From contig NZ_CP065053.1 of assembly GCF_015689335.1 (NCBI RefSeq), positions 5,332,001 to 5,396,000 on the forward strand: a stretch of DNA of 64,000 nt. Reading direction: 5' to 3'. The stretch comes from Massilia antarctica. GTDB lineage: Bacteria; Pseudomonadota; Gammaproteobacteria; Burkholderiales; Burkholderiaceae_D. Under the pieces are notes generated by a model that had not been told where the DNA came from, made no database searches, and saw only the letters and a list, made by a program, of their open reading frames with translations. Made by a program: the position numbers and the translations under genes. Shown here in pieces: positions 61,801 through 64,000 of the stretch (its first letter is position 1; every line of letters starts with the position of its first letter).

Positions 61801-64000
61801 CACCCGCTACAGCTACGATGGGCTGGGCAACCGCACCGGCCTGACCGACGCCAACGGCAACACAAGCAGCTTCAGCTTCGACGCCAACAGCCGGCAGCTC
61901 AGCCAGACCGATGCGCTCGGCCATGTCGACAAGGTCAGCTACGACAAGGTCGGCAACCGCATCAGCAGCACCGATGCGGCCGGCTTCGTCACCTACTACG
62001 CCTTCGACGCCGCCGACCAGTTGATCAGCACCACCGATCCGCTGGGCAATAGCACCACCTATGCCTATGACCTGGTCGGCAACCTGCTGACCAGCACCGA
62101 CGCCAACGGCCATACCAGCACGAATGCCTACGACAGCCTGCAGCGCCTGATCAGCCAGACCGATGCGGTCGGCAATATCACCAGCTACACCTACGACCTG
62201 ATGGGCAACCGGGTCAGCACCACCGACCCGCGCGGCCACGTCGTCACGAATGGCTACGATGCCATGAACCGCCTGGTCAGCGAACGCGGTGGTCCGTCCA
62301 ATTTCACGCGCCAGTACGACAGTGTCGGCAACCTGGTCACCACGACCGACGGCATGGGCCACAGCACCACCTACACCTACGACAGCATGAACCGGGTGCA
62401 GAGCCAGAAGGATGCGCTGGGCAAGGAGACCCTGTTCGCCTACGACGCGGTGGGCAACCGCAGCGCCGTGACCGACGCCAACGGCAACACCAGCACTTAC
62501 GAGTTCAATGCGCTCAACGCGCTGGTCAGCGCCACCGATGCGCTCGGCCGCACCACCCGCTACGGCTACGATGCCGTCGGCCAGCGCATCTCGAGCACCG
62601 ACGCCAACGGCAACCAGACCCGCTACGCCTATGACGGCGCGGGCCACCTGCTGAGCCAGACCAATGCCCTGGGCCAAGTCACGTCCTACGTCTACGACAA
62701 GGTCGGCAGTGTGGTCAGCAGCACCTCCCCGGGCGGCGCCGTGACCACCTTCAGCCACGATGCCAACCGGCGCCTGCTGACCCAGGTCGACGCCGATGGC
62801 GCCATCACGACCTCGGCCTACGACAAGGTCGGCAACCTGATGAGCCGCACCACGGGCGCCGGCACGGCCCGCGCGGCCACCACCGGCTGGACTTACGACG
62901 CCGCCAACTTCGTGCTGTCCGAAACCGACGCGCTCGGCGGCGTGAGCAGCTACGAATACGATGCCAACCACAATATCGTGCTCAGCCGTGACGCGCTCGG
63001 CTTCGAGACGCACAACGTCTACGACGCCGTCAATCGCCTGTCATCCCAGACCGATGCGCTGGGCAACGTCACCGGCTACACCTACGACAGCGTCGGCAAC
63101 GTGCTCACCAAGACCGATCCGCGCCTGCGCCAGGAGCAGTTTGGCTACGATGCCGACAACCGCCTGCTGACCCACACCGACCGGGTCGGCGTGACCACCA
63201 CCTACACCTACGATGCGGTGGGCAACCGCAAGACCGAGTTGCGCGGCGGCTTTACCAGCACCACCATCTACGACGCGGCCAACCAGGCCGTGGCGGAGAT
63301 CGACGGCAATGGCATGCGCACCGATTTTGCCTACGATGCGGTGGGCAACCTGATCGAAACGCGGCGCCAGCTGGACTTGCAAGGCACCCAGGTCCAGGTC
63401 AGCCGCCAGTACTACGATGCACTCAACCGCAAGGTGGCGCAGCGCAGCGCCGAAGGCTACCTGAGCACCCTCGAGTACGATGCCGCCGGCAATCTCAAGT
63501 CGAGCACCACCTGGGCCACCCGGGTAGCAGTGCCGGCGGGCGGCTTGCCGCAAGCGCTGCCGGGCGACCTCAAGTCGGTCAAGCAGTTCACCTACGACAG
63601 CATGCACCGCCTGAGCACGGCGAGCGACAGCAATGGCGCCGTCACCGCCTACGCCTACGATGTGCACGGCAACCGCAGCGGCACGACCGCCATGCGTGGC
63701 ACGGCGATCGAACGCAGCAGCACGGCCGGCTACGACCTGCTGGGCCGCAAGACGTCGGAAACCGATGCCATGGGCAAGCTCACCAGCTACGCCTACGATG
63801 CCGTCGGCAACCTGCTGAGCACCACCGACGGCGCCGGCACGGCCGACGCCCGCGTTACCGCCTATGCCTACGACGGCAACGGCCACGTCACCCGCATCAC
63901 CGATGCGCTCGGCTACGTGACCGTGCGCAGCTACGATGCCAACGGCAACCTGGCCACCGAAACGACGGGCGCCGGCCTGGCCGCGCAAGAGCGCACCATG
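43898..64000 (+). CDS. Giant RHS/YD-repeat protein (partial, runs past right edge)
   Basis: ATG at 43898 (AGGA 11 nt upstream) opens a frame that stays in register at every point checked to base 64000, giving at least 6,701 codons and no stop. Residues 1-30 are Gly-rich and hydrophobic (MVAIVSGGGLGLIGGSMYAL), without a classical signal peptide. Then comes NAASGNLVVQNRDEFLASRG, typical of the start of this repeat class. YD repeats begin near residue 190 and fill the rest; a unit is about 21 residues, as in YAYDALNRLVSTTDALG. RHS/YD proteins form hollow beta shells or filaments, usually with a C-terminal toxin or adhesive end, which lies outside the window. Secretion route and partner genes are not visible. 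Function (adhesin, polymorphic toxin or wall-associated fibre) is open. Confidence 0.93.
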   Translation, partial: MVAIVSGGGLGLIGGSMYALGGQQGAVGNAAFGRNGNQVYVNAASGNLVVQNRDEFLASRGFDTALTRTYNSQGAFTDKLGFYIDGDNGDNFRFGSYKKVAGAGKLNAPGGTVTRTDGDGTTSVYNYDVARGLYVSTSGDGAFDTISFSAANGSNPQTWIWTDGSTQATEIYNATGLITSATDTDGNTSTYTYNGRLLLSVTSSSGDVLRFDYAGNNLSQIRTISQGVTQTSTRYTYDSSNRLASVTVDLSPDDNTVADGNVYTTSYTYDGTSRRIATITQTDGSVLAFTYLQVGSDFKIASMSDAQGRVTRFAYDTVNRRTDMTDPLGYVTTFGYDANSQLTEVLSPAVNGVRVRTSYAYDASGNVTQVTDGSGNAVTMQYDGRGNQTLQQDALGNTVARTYSTTNLKLTESIRMGAGAPLVSRYAYDSRGHLRFAVSASGRVTEFQYDAKGQKTAQISYTGAQFDLAAFAENATVTEAALAAWVTAHDRSQAERTDFTYDFRGQLASSTTYAALDTSGKGVLDGSASTRFVYDQEGRLLKSIDPRGASMVTSYSYDGLDRLLSSTDALGQQTLTQYDDAHNKTVTTQANGLASTATYDASGELTSVIQSNQNGGSVLGAARNVYDANGRLTSTQDAAGVRTHFIYDETGRRVAMIDGMGALTESLYDTNGNLVKTIRYATLVDAQLLADANGAPTTPTLAAIRPHSAPLDRVTQQVFDKDDRLIYTIDEAGYVTQQFYDAASRLTDVVRYNSAISLAALPATVKLADVVVTSSSDDRHVRNFYDADSRLVGQLDAEGFLTENKYDGAGQLTEMVRYATATAGALRASATLAELMPAASDADIHVKQYYDARGQLIGSVDAEGYLTTTDYDLAGNQSRATRFANKVANTTPGANLAAIRPQASPADQSRSYAYNALNQLAQLTDFDGTQSRMSYDSVGNLVSTVRAAATPGQRADLNQYDLQGRRIASLSAQGASHLTGNAALDAQVWTDYGTTYQYDRTGHLTRATDALGQNTLYFYDGAGRQTHSVNALGEVTGTRYNAFGEASDTITYANRIATAGLSGGANGSLLTLLAAASDPLHDTLIHRDYDMRGQIKALIDGLGNTTGFSYNAYGDLVAQRRPISAAVSEAVSFSYDKRGLRTGQVDDVAGLNRATSTQYDAFGRAVASIDANGHLRSTAFDRNGRIVTTRDATGAATATSYDAFDRVLTQTDAMGNVTRYAYDDAARSITVTTADGVTTSSTRNAFGQVVSVVDGNGNTNRFGYDLNGNLATVIDAAGNVTTQAFDKADRLLSNTDRNGITTEYSYDAANRRLSQRVDTAGLNLTTSWSYDAKGETVAMVDANGTLSTTEYDRNGQQVRVVVDPAGLNLRTEYSYDAQGHTLSVARGDANGLLYTTSYSYDQLGRRVAEVVDPSGLALRTAYEYDLAGNATRVIDPNGHASTFAYDADNRIVAMSDALGNLTTYRYDANGNKVGQVDANGHAASFAYDSQNRLTAQTDALGATTVHAYDAAGNRISTTDANGHVTTATYNALNRLVGQTNGMGQTESYSYDKVGNRTGYVDANGNVSSYAFDAAGRQVVITDSLGGQTRYTYDGVGNRIAQIDANGHATGYDYDKAGRLINVRQQVSSAAGDRKWVAKVEWVADASNAAGGYYEDHGAFVGVEASETHELVTHFAYDAAGNERVQVDANGKQTSKVYDAANRLVASTDGAGNTTRYQYDSVNRIAVTDGNGNTTRLSYDAANRVISSTDPLGNTVSYSYDHVGNKIASTDQNGAVTTYQYDAANRLAVHTNALGKTEQFGYDQVGNMVMSRDLNGNVSTYAYDGANRVVSLTDPLGKVETYAYDAVGNRTALVDRNGHATQFTFDQNNRLVSQTDAVNAVTAYAYDKVGNRISMTDANGNVTGYEYDEANRLVKTITAHRTEVIVDPNGNSANDRSYEHTIATRYVYDGAGNRIATIDANNHRTSHVYDGANRLLKTVDALGGETVHQYDGAGNRIASTDANGHLTAYGYDAANRLVRQTDALGLVTTFSYDAKGNLLSMTDANGHTSSQVYDAASRLQSRTDALGQVTSFGYDAVGNQTSLLDAAGNVTLSSFDANNRLIGTTDPLGFKTSYAYDAVGNRTAEIDAQGNTSRTVYDAANRPRNTTDALGNTEHYEYDLVGNRTAVVDRNGHLTRYDYNADKRLIAVHAQATGAAADATLVQQGRVLQSGFWVSQGTDGNGNDVGYWTDFAVQAGAAAATADLLTTYEYDDVGNRTALIDANGNKTSFAYDALDRLLSSTDPLGHSTSYEYDGLNRTALIDANGNKTAYVYDALNRLVKTTDALGNTELVSYDHVGNRSSVTDRNGHLTAFTFDAANRLVGMTDALGHSERYAYDEVGNRIASTDRNGHVTRYAYDANMRLAGFTDALGNSEAYTYDSVGNQTVVSDRNGNKTVYAYDAEGRVIAQTDPLGNTTHYEYDKVGNRSSVIDARGHATLYQYDELNRLVKTIDARTVIDYVQQYGSEWDADTQQATPWREWSVNRQFEQVVATRHVYDAVGNRIATIDANGNSTQYVYDAANRLIAIKEAATDAASDRTLIPGDVWVAPVLDVDGNETVPGHWINNSLSTAVAGQHHDYLTQFEYDAAGNRTSMVDRNGNRSTYEYDGLNRLSATTDALGHKVSYEYDGLNRIGATDANGNKTSYAYDAVNRLSSTTDALGHSIAYAYDAGGNRIASTDQNGQVTSYAYDAADRLVKLTDALGHTEAYAYDQVGNRTAATDRNGQRTAYAYDADNRLVALTDVLGHTESYAYDKVGNRVGLVDKNGHASVFAYDERNRMTSLTDALGNKTQYAYDNLGNRTRMVDANGHATDFSYDELNRLVKTVNGIVHIDYIESTRSNVEWLQTPRSFDQAVATRYVYDGNGNRSASIDANGNETRFEYDGADRLVKSTDALGGVTVLEYDAAGNRTALTDANGHKSTYLFDAANRQIATVDALGFRTEYALDAAGNRTALTDGNGNITEYRYDALGRLVGSTDALGHLDSSSYDAMGNRLAYTDRNGNVSAYQYDALGRLVQSTDPLGATSKLAYDAVGNVLVTTDQNGHSRSFAYDALNRAVASTDALGNTETYGYDAVGNRTSQVDRNGHASTFRYSAQDKLLGVTDAFGHEESYTYDAVGNRLSLVDRNGHTTSYIYDANNRLSRTENRFTPAFTEDKLVDGYHYIVDGVDADGNEYGHQVNRYVQVSEPVTVMTVSTVFEYDAVGNLVASRDRNGNGSFYAFDAVNRMVASTDGAGNTTRYTYDALNRTALIDANGHQTVYSYDGANRMTGSTDALGHSKGFAYDNNGNRIALTDENGKVTVSVYDADNRLVKLTDALGNSETYAYDKVGNRVQSTDRNGNLTAYQYDAENRLVQLTDALGNVERYSYDKVGNRTVLTDKNGHSTTYVYDAVNRLSSTTDALGNVTKSEYDAAGNRTRLIDANGHATDYEYDEMNRMVKSIVSRTTVDYTVSNYSWYDPVTHLPGENHYWDSTASYVEVVSTIYAYDGVGNRTRMTDALGHYVDYSYDGANRLVKIREELDHGQNGGESFMAMRAGDGRMETNSTSTPGEEVGNGRYRITDLSYDAVGNVVYEDRYYEDTRWGEGGDSDPTHFWIRREFDAANRKVAQYDGQQVATTFEYDDAGNLTARIDPNGNATRFSYDAVNQKVTQTSALGFVTTFAYDKNGNLVRSVDPRAGVSSQQFDALNRVVTSTDALGGVSSQTYDAVGNVLVHTDVNGHTHKYGYDEVDQRISNTDPMGGISRTVFDAVGNTVKTVDANGHVTTYAYDARNRNTSVTDPLGHTTSYDYDVVGNRIAVVDANQHRRVFNYDALHRLVEAYTLDGDTTSGAERYTYTAIDGVLQRDNQLDAQFRDGFYEYNPAGQLISYRLGLKQLQYAYDDAGNLTKVTDSMGGVTVYAYDADNRRISTKDALGLVTRYQYDENGNTTAVIDPRGNTTSYSYDLLGRQVGMVDAEGGITSTSYDAAGNVLGKVDARGATTSFVYDGNDRMVESTDARGGVTRSFYDAVGNLLKSVDVKGNATSFVYDAADRLVESTDPLAQITRFGYDKVGNRISRTDALGFVTSSEYNALNQLTARIDALGNRTEYSEFSHGHAQRTLDARGNSSMVDLDEHGLVDYEYDALYRGISHHRDPNGNVYQLVGLNGAITYNFFDADNRLTDSIDSFGYLTHNEYDQNGNITAQTRYATAVKPPEGSREEWVKPVAVVSEHDQTVTFTYDKLNRQLSRTDGLGNVSAITYDANGNQTSQIDGNGNVTSFSYDAGNLLLSQTDALGKVTAYTYDQSGNRTGIVDARGASTQNVYDANNQLIKVTDALGQVQSFAYDAVGNRVGITDAAGAVWHFGYDGNGRVVSETSALGALTTYAYDAVGNKITSTDALGHATTFTYDTIDRISTRTDALGNKTTYDYSPRGTVGSRMSVTDAKGAQDIYYYDTAGRVVSQEGIVARRKYVYDAFGNRTEQIYSDHRNTVDIGNRLSGQTDFMGNFTTFKYDAAGNRIEATDANGNKTSYTYDADNRLTSQTDALGGVTRYAYDEVGNQISRTDALGNTVSTRYDLLGRPIGQTDALGGISSTEYDATGNRVKVSDELGHVTSFVYDADHRLLSQTDPLGHVSKYAYDAVGNRVRMEDALGRVTFTTYDDVNRQATVTDALGGVTTFSYDKVGNRTKVVDANGHATTFTYAYDNQVETKTDALGNTTRYEYDDFGNLHYLQDARGNTSWFYYNENGALVGNRDPFYNADAYTVDAVGNRTSHTDKNGHVTTYTYDALNRLATTTDPEGNVTTVAYDAVGNRTKVTDGNGHATQVAYDANGRAVSQTDALGGVTKFTYDAVGNRLTLTDAAGNVSSTSYDALDRVASQTNALGQVTLLAYDPVGNRTTLTDASGFVIRFAYDDLNRVVSQTDALGGVTGTTYDAVGNRLSSSDENGHVTRFAYDAANQLVTLTDALGNVTTTTYDKNGNRVRVTDALGVYAESTYDSMNRLASQTSFAKDQFGANQRRLTLYYFYDKAGNVLKVSESGYAQAAGVDSYTYDGNDRVASHTDALGNVTHYAYDGAGQQTVVTDPNGHAVTYAYDSLNRQTSVTDALGHATTYAYDVVGNRIASTDANGHTTTYAYDALGRMVSQTGALGGKTAYAYDIAGNVSAVTDAAGNVSRSIYDANRRLLSQTDALGNVTSYTYDPAGNRLGVKDANGHLTSYLYDAVNQMTKVTDALGGVTSHAYDAVGNRIQTTDANGNVVVFTYDAARSLEKRVDAGGVATLYGYDHNGNLLYQDMVGNQYQGRVHATYDALDRVVKTEARQYNSWSDQTLSTLGYDKAGNRVSMTDGNGNITTYAYDSADRLLSQTDALGHVTSYTYDAVGNRISQTDPNGNTTTYTYDAENKLVGQRDAAGGTSAFSYDVLGNMLSSTDANGNKTSFSYDANQHLLSQTDALGNVSRFAYDAVGNQLAQTDAAGAVIATVYDALNRVASRKDALGHVTAYGYDAVGNQTSATDANGHTTVYAYDKSNRRSTQTDALGHVTTYAYDGKGNLILRTEANGAQTTYSYDVLNRLRFTVAANGVRSGYDYDAAGNLTATLGDYYTPLLTNAYDQANRLVKSTDALGNVTSYTYDDAGNRIGMTDPNGNVSKYDYDSLNRLVKTTDALGNVMLTTYDAVGNRLASTDGNGHATTFTYDANGRALSQTTALGHVTSNVYDKVGNLVSRTDANGGVTVMEYDADRRLVKQTDPLGNVTTYGYDAVDNQVRVTDANGHASTFAYDAVNQMLSHTDPLGRGTSYGYDEVGNRTSVTDALGNVTHYEFDGAHRMIKQIDAKGAVTRFAYDRFDVVVERNDADGRSEGKTYDAGHNLTRESDRNGSVTTYAYDKNGNRISATDARGNVTVNAYDALNRLVSQKDAAGNVTLFAYDGAGNLLSRTDARGAKTSYVYDADNRLVRSDDALGGITRYSYDGLGNRTGLTDANGNTSSFSFDANSRQLSQTDALGHVDKVSYDKVGNRISSTDAAGFVTYYAFDAADQLISTTDPLGNSTTYAYDLVGNLLTSTDANGHTSTNAYDSLQRLISQTDAVGNITSYTYDLMGNRVSTTDPRGHVVTNGYDAMNRLVSERGGPSNFTRQYDSVGNLVTTTDGMGHSTTYTYDSMNRVQSQKDALGKETLFAYDAVGNRSAVTDANGNTSTYEFNALNALVSATDALGRTTRYGYDAVGQRISSTDANGNQTRYAYDGAGHLLSQTNALGQVTSYVYDKVGSVVSSTSPGGAVTTFSHDANRRLLTQVDADGAITTSAYDKVGNLMSRTTGAGTARAATTGWTYDAANFVLSETDALGGVSSYEYDANHNIVLSRDALGFETHNVYDAVNRLSSQTDALGNVTGYTYDSVGNVLTKTDPRLRQEQFGYDADNRLLTHTDRVGVTTTYTYDAVGNRKTELRGGFTSTTIYDAANQAVAEIDGNGMRTDFAYDAVGNLIETRRQLDLQGTQVQVSRQYYDALNRKVAQRSAEGYLSTLEYDAAGNLKSSTTWATRVAVPAGGLPQALPGDLKSVKQFTYDSMHRLSTASDSNGAVTAYAYDVHGNRSGTTAMRGTAIERSSTAGYDLLGRKTSETDAMGKLTSYAYDAVGNLLSTTDGAGTADARVTAYAYDGNGHVTRITDALGYVTVRSYDANGNLATETTGAGLAAQERTM

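Noticed and set aside
46217..63988. Very long minus-strand open frames (up to 3,135 codons) inside the YD-repeat region
   Set aside because: They are low-complexity Val/Ala/Gly/Asp readings that mirror the plus-strand YD repeat with the same period, and they have no start signal or domain. The plus-strand frame is a recognisable family.
47500..64000. CRISPR array or satellite DNA
   Set aside because: The periodicity is that of degenerate 63-nt coding units with third-base variation, not identical repeats with unique spacers.

Overview
The window is GC-rich, dense bacterial DNA. Gene content points to Betaproteobacteria, most likely Oxalobacteraceae (Massilia, Duganella or Janthinobacterium-like). 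The pointers are a PEP-CTERM protein, a RoxA-like dihaem protein, polysaccharide-degrading enzymes, a KfrA-type coiled-coil protein, the CGTCGTTCCCGC-type intergenic hairpin and a very large YD-repeat protein. This placement is inference. No rRNA or tRNA gene and no CRISPR array was seen.

Layout. 1-7300: the start of a 4'-phosphopantetheinyl transferase cut by the left edge, a secreted alginate-lyase-like enzyme with a LamG domain, then a divergent KfrA-like protein and tyrosine recombinase, a PEP-CTERM protein, and about 1 kb with no clear gene. 7300-10032: a RoxA-like dihaem cytochrome c and TerD. 10075-16197 (minus strand): a compact five-gene operon (Nudix-type regulator, SPFH protein, zinc-ribbon pseudokinase, VWA protein, adenylosuccinate-synthetase-like protein) followed by an atypical SDR. 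16290-17251: an AbiEii toxin remnant facing an XRE antitoxin-like regulator. 17405-19168: free-methionine sulfoxide reductase and a CBM10-GH26 mannanase.

19280-32506 holds a divergent isoleucyl-tRNA synthetase paralogue with a long structured leader. Divergent from it is an envelope-stress module: YjfI, PspA, a small protein, a YqiJ-like membrane protein, flotillin, a 37-residue zinc-ribbon peptide and a 1751-residue AAA ATPase. Twin palindromes cover the module promoter, and a related motif lies at the ileS promoter. 32519-43256 is a set of mostly independent genes: nhaA with a structured leader, a discoidin-domain dihaem oxidoreductase, a second tyrosine recombinase, LysR/DJ-1, a TetR/membrane protein pair and a cupin/MarR pair. 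Several of these have visible operator palindromes.

From 43898 to the right edge, one uninterrupted plus-strand reading frame encodes an RHS/YD-repeat protein of at least 6,701 codons with no stop reached. Very long antisense frames inside it are shadows of its repeated codon pattern. The least-described items are the five-gene regulator-SPFH-pseudokinase-VWA-PurA-like operon, the PspA/flotillin/AAA module with its zinc-ribbon peptide and palindromic promoter, and the giant YD-repeat protein.
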